The translations under genes were made by a program, and so were the position numbers. This document shows, piece after piece, positions 35,163 to 43,184 of a DNA stretch of 51,162 bases. How positions within the stretch are numbered: the first letter of the stretch is position 1; the number at the start of each line of letters is the position of its first letter. The DNA is taken from the NCBI GenBank assembly GCA_024399115.1, contig JAKSHZ010000010.1:1-51162 (forward strand), written 5' to 3'. The notes below the pieces were generated by a model. The model was not told the DNA's origin. It saw only the letters and a program-made list of their open reading frames with translations, and ran no database searches. This DNA comes from Bacilli bacterium (GTDB lineage: Bacteria > Bacillota_I > Bacilli_A > RFN20 > CAG-826).

Positions 35163-36857
35163 ATGTACGCACTAAAAACTATCTTTAAAAGTATTTCTAT
35201 TTTCTTTAAACATTTGTGGGAATTTATCATTGTCCGTATTATCGGATATATTTTGGCTTTAATTGCAATTTATGCGATTGGCTCATTATTAGACATGATA
35301 AAAGTTCCTGAAAGTTTTGAAGAATCATTTGCTTCTATTGTTGGCGTCATTAAATCAACATTCTCAACATCCATCGTTTTTGGTGCTGTTTTAAATGAGT
35401 TTAGATTAGCAAAAGAGAAAAACGATGAAGAAGGTGCGAAAACAGAACAAGACGAACATAAGATTATCCGTAAATACACAAGTACAAAATTCAATGGTCA
35501 CATCATTGGCTATAGGGAAGATAAAACAAGAGATTATTATGATGAAGAAAAAGATGGTTACATCATGCAGATCACTAATCTCGAGCATAAATTTGATGGA
35601 TTACTTCACTCAGATATTTATGATAAACACAATATCGATAAGAAACGTGAAGAAGAATACATAAGATACTTCATCGGTGGTAAGGACGTAGAGGTTCAAA
35701 ATAAAGAAGGTAAAACTGACATAATTCATGTTCCTCCATTTTTAAATCTTCCTACTTTAAATATGTACACAAACTTTGAAGGCAAGATGAAATTCAACGT
35801 CACTGATAGTCAAGATGTTAAAGAATTACCTGAAATGGTTATTGAAAACTTTGGTGACATTATGAGCGCTCATAAGTTCTCTAAAGTTGATAATGGATTA
35901 ACAGTTCGTTTAAGTGATTTTGAATATTCAAGAAAAACTCATGAGTTTCATATCTTTACAGAAAGAAGTACATACTATAGTATGCTCGCTACAAATAGAG
36001 CTATGGACTATAACATTGATGGCATGACTTTGAGAAAATTATTCGAGTATAAACCAAGATTAAGTAAACTTAAAGACAGCGAATTAGGAAATCAAATCGG
36101 TATCAATGGGGTCATAATCACTAAGGACGGTTATTTATTAGTTGAAAAAAGAGATAAGAAAAAGTCTACTTGGAAGAACAAATTTGGACAACCAATCTCA
36201 TTAGCTCTTAAGTCAAACGATCTTTTCTTTGGCGCTCCAAAACAAGAATTAACTACAGAAAACATCGAAGATAAATTCGTTAAGATGTTAAAGAAAACTT
36301 TAAAGAAGAACTTCGGTTTAAACGAAGAGGATTATAAAGAAATAACAATGCAAAAGAATTTCATGGGTCTCGCCCGTGACGTTCTTGAAGGTGGCAAACC
36401 AAATTTCTATTTCTATGTCGAACTTAATTACAACGCAAAAGAAACAGCAGATCTTTTACAAAAGAATGCATCTTTAGATACTGTTGTTAAAGATGAAACT
36501 GGCAAAATTATTAAAGAACCATTACTCGATGATAAGTTAAAGAGTGATTTCTATTTGATCCATTTTGATAAGTGCAAAGTTGACTTTGATTATGGCATGT
36601 ATGTAAAACCATTTGGAGAAAATCCTACAATTAAAGTTAGAAGAAGATTATATCCAAGAAAACATCATTTCTATGTTCCAAGATATATCAAAAGAACTAT
36701 GAAACATCCAAAAACTGATAAAGTTAGATACACAAAGCGTCGCGTTAAGTATTTGTTCTTAAAGAAGCGTAGAGAAGTCGGACAAGCTTTATTAGTATGC
36801 TTCTCTTATCTTGAACTTATCAAAGGTAGAATTCCAAACTTAGGAGGTAACGACTAA
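35163..36857 (+). CDS. Membrane-anchored protein with degenerate Nudix-like domain
   Basis: Function unknown. The 564-aa product has two N-terminal membrane segments (about 20-45 and 56-80) and a large cytoplasmic part. At about 308-440 it resembles a Nudix fold: a strand pair INGVIITKDGYLLVEKRD, then a helix KMLKKTLKKNFGL at about 375-387 in the place of the Nudix box, then GLARDVLEGGKPNFYFYVEL. The acidic residues of the canonical REXXEEXGU are replaced by K, T, K and N, so hydrolysis is unlikely and a ligand-sensing or scaffold role is inferred. The C-terminus is strongly basic. Its TAA overlaps the next ATG (TAATG), implying coupled expression. Confidence 0.6.
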   Translation: MYALKTIFKSISIFFKHLWEFIIVRIIGYILALIAIYAIGSLLDMIKVPESFEESFASIVGVIKSTFSTSIVFGAVLNEFRLAKEKNDEEGAKTEQDEHKIIRKYTSTKFNGHIIGYREDKTRDYYDEEKDGYIMQITNLEHKFDGLLHSDIYDKHNIDKKREEEYIRYFIGGKDVEVQNKEGKTDIIHVPPFLNLPTLNMYTNFEGKMKFNVTDSQDVKELPEMVIENFGDIMSAHKFSKVDNGLTVRLSDFEYSRKTHEFHIFTERSTYYSMLATNRAMDYNIDGMTLRKLFEYKPRLSKLKDSELGNQIGINGVIITKDGYLLVEKRDKKKSTWKNKFGQPISLALKSNDLFFGAPKQELTTENIEDKFVKMLKKTLKKNFGLNEEDYKEITMQKNFMGLARDVLEGGKPNFYFYVELNYNAKETADLLQKNASLDTVVKDETGKIIKEPLLDDKLKSDFYLIHFDKCKVDFDYGMYVKPFGENPTIKVRRRLYPRKHHFYVPRYIKRTMKHPKTDKVRYTKRRVKYLFLKKRREVGQALLVCFSYLELIKGRIPNLGGND

Positions 36858-38821
36858 TGAAAGAAATTATTTCATTTGGCGAAATGTTGCAAAGAATAAC
36901 AGTTCCAGGATTATACGATAGAGATAAAATCGATTTCTCTAGAGATGATTACGAAAAAAGCTTTGGTGGTACAGAATGTAACGTATTAATTGCCGCAAAT
37001 ACTTTTGATATTAAAGGTACCTATATTACTTCTGTTGCTAAGAATTTAGATGGACAAAAACTGTTCGCATTTTTAGACTCACAAGGCGTTGAAGCTATCG
37101 ATCTTAATGAAACAGATTCTCATGATATGGCTAAGTACTATTTCTTACCAAATCAAAAGAATAGAACCTTAGCTACTCTTTATAAAAGAGAAGACTCATG
37201 CTTCACATATTTATCACCTAAATCATTAGCAAATCCAGACCTCTACGAAAAGGATGGTATCTATCATACTTCAGGCGTTGCTTTAGCTTTAAATTATAAA
37301 AATGGTAACCCAACTTTTGAATTCTTAAAGCAAGCAAAAGCTCACAATAAAATTGTCTCTTTTGATTTTAACTTTAGAGCAAATCTATGGGAAAAAGGTA
37401 ATTTAGAAAAGGGAATGGCTAAAGCTTCAGTTGCTTTTAATGAAGCAATGAAATATGTAGATATTCCTCTTTTAAGCGATAGAGATTTAATAAATTTCTT
37501 AGGCTTCTCTGGAACATCTTTAGAAATGGCTAAAGCGTGCTGTGAAAAGTTTAATTGTAAATATGTTGTCGTTAGAAATAGAACAGCATTCCAACAAAAA
37601 GTTCACAAGGTGAAAGGCTTAATTTACAAAGATGATGGCACATATTACGAGTTGAAGAACGAATTATACTTTGAAATTAGCGAAAGAGTCGGCGGTGGCG
37701 ATGCTTTTGATGGCGGTATCTTAACAGGTATCCTTAAAGGATATTCTTTAGAGAGAACATACAAGCTTGGTATTCACTGTTTAACTTTAAAACACCAAAT
37801 CCAACAAGATTTATTTAACGATGATAGTGAACATAATATTGCTGAAATCATTCGTAAAAGATTCGATAACAATATTCCAAAAATCGCATTAGTAGTTGAT
37901 GACTATACTCCTTTATATAGAAAGATGGCTGGCGAATTAAACAAAGTTTCAAACTTGTATGTATTTGACCAATCTGTATCTTCTTTAGAAGATTACGATA
38001 TTTTAATTGGTAAGAAGCTTTCTCCAGAATTATTAGCAACTGCAAATAAATTAAAAGCAATTTTTGCATACAAAACAGGTGCTGATGGATTCCCATTAGA
38101 CTTATTAAAGGAAAGAGGAATTAAGTTATTTAATTCGCACGCAAACTCAAAAGCTATCGCAGAGTATGCGTTCGCATTAGCTATGTCTATTACAAATAGA
38201 ATCACTGAATTTGATCATAAACTTAGACAAGGTATCTGGTACGACTTGAAAGCCCCATATTGGAAAAATATCTTAAATATGAAAGCCGGTATTGTTGGCT
38301 TTGGAAAGATTGGCCAAGAGATTAATTCTATTTTAAGAAACTCTAAGATTAAAACATTCACAATTGATAGAGGAGTTAAACATAAAGGCGTAAGACTTGT
38401 TCCGACATTAGAAGAATTATGTAAGAAAGTTGATATCATCTTTATCGCTCTCCCTTCTACTAAAGCTACTGATAACATGTTTAACAAAGATATTTTCAAA
38501 TTGTTGAAGGGAAAATTCATTGTTAACGTTGGTAGAAGCAATTGCATTAACGAATACGACTTATATGAATCTCTTAAAGTTCATGAGTTATATGGTGCTG
38601 CTCTTGATGCGTGGGATACTAAACCAAAATCTAAATCTGAAAGATTTGTCCCATGGACTGCTCCTTTAGCAGAACTCGATAATATCATTCTTTCTCCTCA
38701 CCAAGCTATGAAGACTGAAAGAGGTGTTTTCAATTATGTTGAAGACACTCAAAATAACGTTCTTAAGTACTTAGAAACTGGTGAATATGATAACGAAGTA
38801 GATCTTTCAAAAGGATATTAA
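36857..38821 (+). CDS. Fusion: KDG-kinase-like PfkB sugar kinase and D-2-hydroxyacid dehydrogenase
   Basis: The single 654-aa frame joins two enzymes. Residues 1-338 are a PfkB/ribokinase fold closest to 2-keto-3-deoxygluconate kinase: FGGTECNVLIAAN near 36, FDFNFRANLW near 172, and VGGGDAFDGG at 278-287 with catalytic D282, then LTLKHQIQQD near 313. Residues 340-654 are an NAD(P)-dependent D-2-hydroxyacid dehydrogenase: Rossmann GFGKIG at 481-486, VNVGRSN with the substrate Arg, LDAWD (usual Glu here is Asp) and LSPHQA with the catalytic His. No internal start or stop splits them. Start follows GGAGG with TAATG overlap. Substrates are inferred: a keto-sugar acid is plausible. Confidence 0.82.
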   Translation: MKEIISFGEMLQRITVPGLYDRDKIDFSRDDYEKSFGGTECNVLIAANTFDIKGTYITSVAKNLDGQKLFAFLDSQGVEAIDLNETDSHDMAKYYFLPNQKNRTLATLYKREDSCFTYLSPKSLANPDLYEKDGIYHTSGVALALNYKNGNPTFEFLKQAKAHNKIVSFDFNFRANLWEKGNLEKGMAKASVAFNEAMKYVDIPLLSDRDLINFLGFSGTSLEMAKACCEKFNCKYVVVRNRTAFQQKVHKVKGLIYKDDGTYYELKNELYFEISERVGGGDAFDGGILTGILKGYSLERTYKLGIHCLTLKHQIQQDLFNDDSEHNIAEIIRKRFDNNIPKIALVVDDYTPLYRKMAGELNKVSNLYVFDQSVSSLEDYDILIGKKLSPELLATANKLKAIFAYKTGADGFPLDLLKERGIKLFNSHANSKAIAEYAFALAMSITNRITEFDHKLRQGIWYDLKAPYWKNILNMKAGIVGFGKIGQEINSILRNSKIKTFTIDRGVKHKGVRLVPTLEELCKKVDIIFIALPSTKATDNMFNKDIFKLLKGKFIVNVGRSNCINEYDLYESLKVHELYGAALDAWDTKPKSKSERFVPWTAPLAELDNIILSPHQAMKTERGVFNYVEDTQNNVLKYLETGEYDNEVDLSKGY

Positions 38822-38822
38822 T

Positions 38823-39383
38823 ATGGAATATTCTATGGAAGAAAAATATAGGCTAATTAGAGAAGAATTATTTCATACTGAATCTAATAACCCTATAGAT
38901 ATAGTAAGAACAATTGCTAAGAAGGACTTTATAAACATTCATGGTCCTGAGCATCATTTTTTAGATGGAGCTGCTTTATTAACCTCTCTTTTTAATGATG
39001 GAATGGAGTTCGATTTAGTTCAAGGTTTAGATATACTTGCACAAAGAACAATTAAAATGCCAGGCGCTATGTGTGGTCATTGGGGCGTATGTGGTGCTGC
39101 TGCCTCAATTGGTGCAGTTTTATCAATCATCGATGGCACTGGACCTCTTTCTAGCGATAAGACTTATTCTAAACATATGGAAGTTACTTCAAGAATTCTT
39201 GCTAGAATGAGTGAAATTGGTGGACCAAGATGCTGTAAAAGAAATGCTTTTGTTGCTTTAACTGAAGGCATTAAATACATTAATGAAAATTTTCTTTCCG
39301 GGATGCCTGTAGATGATATTACATGCGAATTCTCAGAAAAAAACGCCCAATGTTTAAAAGAAAAATGCCCTTTTAATAAATAA
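38823..39383 (+). CDS. Cys-rich DUF5714-like protein
   Basis: The 186-aa protein carries HGPEHHFLDGAALL, then MPGAMCGHWGVCGAA, GGPRCCKRNAF, and a C-terminal QCLKEKCPF. Conserved His and Cys suggest a metal or Fe-S centre. I believe it belongs to DUF5714, whose function is unknown to me. It lies one base after the fusion gene and overlaps the acetyltransferase gene (TAATG), so all are co-translated. Confidence 0.65.
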   Translation: MEYSMEEKYRLIREELFHTESNNPIDIVRTIAKKDFINIHGPEHHFLDGAALLTSLFNDGMEFDLVQGLDILAQRTIKMPGAMCGHWGVCGAAASIGAVLSIIDGTGPLSSDKTYSKHMEVTSRILARMSEIGGPRCCKRNAFVALTEGIKYINENFLSGMPVDDITCEFSEKNAQCLKEKCPFNK

Positions 39384-39895
39384 TGGAAACTAAAAGATTA
39401 TTGATTAATAAAACCAAAATTACTGATAAGGAAGATTATTTTAAGAATATTTCTCACGATAAGAAAGTTCTTGAAACTTTCATTTGCACTTACGTAGAGT
39501 CTATTGATGACTTTGATTTTTCTAAATACATTAATAGAGATGATATATTTGCAATTAGATTAAAAGACACAGGAAAACTCATAGGAATTATTACCAAATT
39601 CGATAACAAAGATGATTCTATTGAAATCGGATATGGCATCGGTAGTGAATATTGGAATAATGGATATGTAACTGAAGCTGTAGAATGTTACATAGATAAA
39701 GTATTCAAAAATAACGAATATAACACAATCTATGCTTCGTTTTTCACGAACAACTTAGCTTCTAAAAGAGTAATGGAAAAATTAGGAATGAAATACTCTC
39801 ACACGAACTTAGAAGAGTTAGAATATTTAGGGGTCAAAAGAGACTTAATTTATTACAAGATTAGTAAAAATGAATGGTTAAATATTAATAAATAA
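39383..39895 (+). CDS. GNAT acetyltransferase (RimJ/RimL-like)
   Basis: 170 aa. GNAT fold with IEIGYGIGSEYWNNGYVTEAV, the acetyl-CoA-binding beta-bulge region, and NLASKRVMEKLGM near the C-terminus, typical of the RimJ/RimL group that acetylates protein N-termini or small amines. The substrate cannot be told. It is the last gene of the cassette; no terminator is obvious before tRNA-Thr, 54 bases on. Confidence 0.85.
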   Translation: METKRLLINKTKITDKEDYFKNISHDKKVLETFICTYVESIDDFDFSKYINRDDIFAIRLKDTGKLIGIITKFDNKDDSIEIGYGIGSEYWNNGYVTEAVECYIDKVFKNNEYNTIYASFFTNNLASKRVMEKLGMKYSHTNLEELEYLGVKRDLIYYKISKNEWLNINK

Positions 39896-39949
39896 AATTT
39901 ATTGTTGAATATCAAATAGTATTTGTTTATTATAATTAGGCGTTCAGTT

Positions 39950-40026
39950 GCCGGCTTAGCTCAATTAGGTAGAGCAGCTGAATCGTAATCAGAAGGTTGT
40001 TGGTTCAATTCCGATAGTCGGCACCA
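39950..40026 (+). tRNA. tRNA-Thr (anticodon CGU)
   Basis: Acceptor GCCGGCT/AGTCGGC, discriminator A, CCA encoded at 40024-40026. Anticodon loop ATCGTAA between CTGA/TCAG gives CGU (reads ACG). TATAAT at 39931-39936 is a likely -10. Confidence 0.94.
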
Positions 40027-40031
40027 AATCT

Positions 40032-40107
40032 GGGTATTTAGCTCAGCTGGGAGAGCATCTGTTTGACGTACAGAAGGTCGGCGGTTCGATCCCGTCAGTA
40101 CCCACCA
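40032..40107 (+). tRNA. tRNA-Val (anticodon GAC)
   Basis: Acceptor GGGTATT/AGTACCC (one U-G), discriminator A, CCA 40105-40107. Anticodon stem TCTGT/ACAGA with loop TTGACGT gives GAC. Five bases after tRNA-Thr, so one transcript. Confidence 0.94.
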
Positions 40108-40161
40108 GATCGAACCTTCTAAAGTCCTTGTAAAAAGGACTTTTTATTTAGCCGACCTTCT
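40108..40161 (+). repeat. Split inverted copy of the tRNA-Val 3' half enclosing a terminator
   Basis: The reverse complement of tRNA-Val positions 40072-40091 occurs downstream in two abutting parts: GATCGAACC (40108-40116) and GCCGACCTTCT (40151-40161). Together they match all 20 bases exactly, interrupted by 34 bases (40117-40150) that hold the terminator hairpin. In RNA this could form a 20-bp helix with the terminator as a side arm. Confidence 0.85.
40121..40145 (+). terminator. Terminator after tRNA-Val
   Basis: AAAGTCCTT (40121-40129)/AAGGACTTT (40135-40143), five-base loop, then T-run. Confidence 0.88.
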
Positions 40162-40181
40162 ATATCTCTTTATATAAAAAT

Positions 40182-40255
40182 GCACGCGTAGTTTAGTGGT
40201 AGAATGATAGCTTCCCAAGCTGACGGTGCGGATTCGATTTCCGTCGCGTGCTCCA
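40182..40255 (+). tRNA. tRNA-Gly (anticodon CCC)
   Basis: Acceptor GCACGCG/CGCGTGC, discriminator T as expected for Gly, CCA 40253-40255. Anticodon loop TTCCCAA gives CCC (reads GGG). Confidence 0.94.
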
Positions 40256-40267
40256 GAAGCAACGGAT

Positions 40268-40290
40268 AGACCTTTTTAAGGTCTTTTTTA
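40268..40290 (+). terminator. Terminator after tRNA-Gly
   Basis: AGACCTT (40268-40274)/AAGGTCT (40278-40284), TTT loop, then T6. Confidence 0.88.
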
Positions 40291-40364
40291 ATGTTTAATA
40301 GATGAAATAGTAAGGGATAATGTTTTATTATATTTATAGTGAAACAATCGTGAAAGGAGCTATT

Positions 40365-42122
40365 ATGTACGAATTACTTAAAAAGATTAACGGACATGAT
40401 GACATTGTTAAATTATCAATTCCTGAATTAAATCAATTAGCTGAAGAGGTTAGAGAAGGTCTTTTTAATAGATTAACTAAGATTGGTGGACACTTTGGAC
40501 CTAATTTTGGTGTTGTTGAATTAACTATTGCTTTACATTACGTTTTTAAATCTCCTATTGATAAGTTTGTTTTTGATGTCTCTCACCAAAGCTACCCACA
40601 TAAGATGTTGACTGGTAGAAGAGAAGGCTATATTAACGATGAATGTTTTAAAAATGATTCTGGCTACACTAATCCAGATGAATCTGAACACGATATTTTT
40701 AATGTAGGACATACATCAACTTCTATTTCTTTAGCAACTGGATTAGCAAAAGCTAGAGACTTATTAGGAGAAAAAGAAAATATAATCGCTATTATTGGTG
40801 ACGGCTCTCTTTCTGGAGGCGAAGCTCTTGAAGGATTAAATGTTGCTGGTAGTGAAATTAAAGGAAATTTAATTATTATTGTTAATGACAATCAACAATC
40901 AATCTCAGAAACTCATGGCGGTTTATATAAATCATTAAAGGATTTAAGAGATTCTAATGGAGAATCTAGTAACAATATTTTTAAAGCTTTCGGATTAGAT
41001 TATGTTTATGAAGCAAACGGAAATGATATTGAGTCATTAATTAACTTATTTAATAAGGTTAAAGACATTGATCATCCAATAGTTGTTCACTTAACCACAA
41101 TTAAAGGAAAAGGCTATAGACTAGCAGAAATTAATAAAGAAGAATGGCACTGGTGTGGACCATTCGATAGAGAAACAGGAGAACCTTTATACTCATATGA
41201 CGGAGAAGATTATACAACTATTGCTAAAAACTTTATTTTAAATAGGGCTAAAGAAGATAAAAGCGTAGTTGTTATTACTCCAAATATGCCTGGGTCTTTC
41301 GATTTATCTATAGATGATAGAGTCGGATTAGGAGATCAATTCGTAGATGTCGGCATTGCAGAAGAACAAGCAGTAGCTATGGCTTCTGGTGTAGCAAAAC
41401 GTGGATGCCATCCAATCGTATTAACTAATACAACATTTATGCAAAGAACTTACGATCAAGTAAGCCACGACGTTTGTATTAATAACAACAATGCTACTTT
41501 CTTATTAAACTATAATCATTTTAACGGATTACGAGATGTCACACATTTAGGAATCTTTGGATTATCTATTTTCTCAAACATTCCAAATTTAGTTGTTTTA
41601 GCGCCAACAACTAAAGAAGAATTAGTCTCAATGTTAGATTATGCTTTAACTCAAAATAGGCATCCTATAATGATTTTAATGCCAGGCGGTGAGGTTGCTT
41701 CTAGAAAAATAAGTATCCCTGCATGCGAATTTGAAAAGTACGAAATTAATGAATGCGGTAGTGAAGTGGCAATTATTGCTTTAGGTGATTTTTATCCACG
41801 AGGTGAGAAACTTTCTCAAGAATTAAAAAATAAATTAGGTATTACTCCAACATTAATCAACCCAAGGAACGCCACTACATTAGACAAAGAAGTTTTAAAC
41901 TCATTATGCGATAATCATAAACTTGTAATTACACTTGAAGATGGTGTATTAGAAGGTGGATTTGGTCCTAAGGTTGCAACTTTCTTCTCAGATAAGAACA
42001 TTAAAGTTAAGAATTACGGTTTAGAAAAGAAATTCTACGATAGATACGATCCAAACGAATTGATTAAATCATTAAAAATGGACACAGCATCTATTGTAGA
42101 ATATGTAAAAGAAAACATTTAA
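40365..42122 (+). CDS. dxs: 1-deoxy-D-xylulose-5-phosphate synthase (short form)
   Basis: First MEP-pathway enzyme: pyruvate plus glyceraldehyde 3-phosphate to DXP, with thiamine diphosphate. The ATG at 40365 follows AAAGGAGC; an upstream in-frame start lacks a site. 585 aa is shorter than the usual 620-640. Motifs: FDVSHQSYPHKMLTG, GHTSTSISLATGLA, the ThDP motif GDGSLSGGEALEGLN...NDNQQSIS, and in the second half VGIAEEQAVAMASG with the catalytic Glu. Divergent spacing suggests the short DXS subgroup seen in some Firmicutes. Works with dxr at 21665. Confidence 0.9.
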   Translation: MYELLKKINGHDDIVKLSIPELNQLAEEVREGLFNRLTKIGGHFGPNFGVVELTIALHYVFKSPIDKFVFDVSHQSYPHKMLTGRREGYINDECFKNDSGYTNPDESEHDIFNVGHTSTSISLATGLAKARDLLGEKENIIAIIGDGSLSGGEALEGLNVAGSEIKGNLIIIVNDNQQSISETHGGLYKSLKDLRDSNGESSNNIFKAFGLDYVYEANGNDIESLINLFNKVKDIDHPIVVHLTTIKGKGYRLAEINKEEWHWCGPFDRETGEPLYSYDGEDYTTIAKNFILNRAKEDKSVVVITPNMPGSFDLSIDDRVGLGDQFVDVGIAEEQAVAMASGVAKRGCHPIVLTNTTFMQRTYDQVSHDVCINNNNATFLLNYNHFNGLRDVTHLGIFGLSIFSNIPNLVVLAPTTKEELVSMLDYALTQNRHPIMILMPGGEVASRKISIPACEFEKYEINECGSEVAIIALGDFYPRGEKLSQELKNKLGITPTLINPRNATTLDKEVLNSLCDNHKLVITLEDGVLEGGFGPKVATFFSDKNIKVKNYGLEKKFYDRYDPNELIKSLKMDTASIVEYVKENI

Positions 42123-42160
42123 ATAATGAGTGATATTATAAATATAAGGAGAAAATTATC

Positions 42161-42712
42161 ATGGGAAAAGTAGATTTTGGCGCTAAGCCAATTATGGTTC
42201 CACAACCAGTATTAATTGTTGGAACATATGATGAAAACGGAAATCCAGATGCAATGAATGCTGCTTGGGGTATCACAACTGATTATAACGAAATTAGTAT
42301 TAGTATGTCTTCACATAAGACAACGGACAATATTGCAAAGACTGGCGCATTTACAGTTAGTATGGGAACAGTCGATACAGTAATTCCTTGTGATTATGTT
42401 GGTATTGAATCTGCACATAAAGTTCCTAACAAAGTAGAAAAATCAGGATTACACGCAGTTAAAAGTAGTAGAGTTAACGCTCCAATCTTTGAAGAACTTC
42501 CAATGGTTCTCGAATGTAAATTCAAAAGCTTTGATAACGGTATCTTAGTTGGTGAAATCGTAAATGTTATGGCTGATGAATCGGTTGTAACTAATGGTGC
42601 AATCGACATCAAAAAACTTAAACCAATCGCTTATAACCCATGCGATCATACATATGTCTCATTAGGAGAAGTTGTCGGAAAAGCATTTTCAGACGGAAAC
42701 AAAATTAAATAG
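42161..42712 (+). CDS. Flavin reductase family protein
   Basis: 183-aa split-barrel FMN protein: KPIMVPQPVLIVGTYDENGNPDAMNAAW at the start, SISMSSHKTTDNI for flavin binding, FTVSMGT, and a mid-protein HKVPNKVEKSGL. Such proteins use NAD(P)H to reduce flavin; the partner is unknown. AAGGAGA seven to ten bases before the ATG, and an extended -10 (TG-A-TATTAT, 42131-42139) suggest its own promoter. Terminator follows. Confidence 0.85.
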   Translation: MGKVDFGAKPIMVPQPVLIVGTYDENGNPDAMNAAWGITTDYNEISISMSSHKTTDNIAKTGAFTVSMGTVDTVIPCDYVGIESAHKVPNKVEKSGLHAVKSSRVNAPIFEELPMVLECKFKSFDNGILVGEIVNVMADESVVTNGAIDIKKLKPIAYNPCDHTYVSLGEVVGKAFSDGNKIK

Positions 42713-42730
42713 CCTTATATTTATATAAAG

Positions 42731-42757
42731 AGATAACGTTCACTCGTTATCTTTTTA
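42731..42757 (+). terminator. Terminator after the 42161 gene
   Basis: AGATAACG (42731-42738)/CGTTATCT (42745-42752), six-base loop, then T4. Confidence 0.88.
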
Positions 42758-42771
42758 ATTTTGTTTCAAAA

Positions 42772-42780
42772 TGATATATT
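42772..42780 (+). promoter_or_regulatory. Extended -10 for the 42787 gene, predicted leaderless
   Basis: TG-A-TATATT at 42772-42780 ends six bases before the ATG; +1 coincides with the A of the start codon at 42787. No ribosome site, weak -35. Confidence 0.6.
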
Positions 42781-42786
42781 AAAAAT

Positions 42787-43152
42787 ATGGAAAAAAGTGA
42801 ATTAACTAAGATTGTAGAATTTTGGAATAATGAAGAATCTTACTTCAACCATCCAACTGCTAGAAGAGGACAAATATGTCATTCTGTAATGGAATATGCA
42901 GAGCCTTTTCCGTTTTATGATTGCAACTCTATTAAAGAGTATAAGCCTACAAAAAACTTCGTTGTGTTAATCTACGACAAGGATAATAAAAAGATGCAAA
43001 GTTCAAAATTAGCTAAGGAGATTTCAGAAATCGAAGTTAGCGAAGATGAATTATATAAAGTGCTTGAAGACGATAATTATTACACGCTTGTTTCAGTGTC
43101 AGGGTGCGTGAATAGTTATTTAGAACTTCAAAGAACTCGTTACGGATATTAA
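42787..43152 (+). CDS. Hypothetical protein, 121 aa
   Basis: Not recognised. No signal peptide or membrane segment; composition is that of a small soluble protein rich in Glu, Lys and Tyr, with C37-type isolated cysteines and aromatic patches (AEPFPFYDCN, SYLELQRTRYGY). It is a lone gene between a terminator and a convergent malic enzyme operon. Codon usage is like its neighbours. Start is supported only by the -10 placement and the absence of any upstream alternative. Confidence 0.65.
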   Translation: MEKSELTKIVEFWNNEESYFNHPTARRGQICHSVMEYAEPFPFYDCNSIKEYKPTKNFVVLIYDKDNKKMQSSKLAKEISEIEVSEDELYKVLEDDNYYTLVSVSGCVNSYLELQRTRYGY

Positions 43153-43184
43153 AAGAAGGAATCTATCGACAGATTCCTTCTTTT
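43151..43184. terminator. Bidirectional terminator between the 42787 gene and mae
   Basis: Perfect 14-bp stem (43151-43164 with 43171-43184) and six-base loop with A- and T-runs on both sides; overlaps both stop codons. Confidence 0.9.

Noticed and set aside
34951..35175. 74-codon frame overlapping the end of bioY
   Set aside because: Runs through the terminator and the palindrome, with no start signals; a shadow frame.
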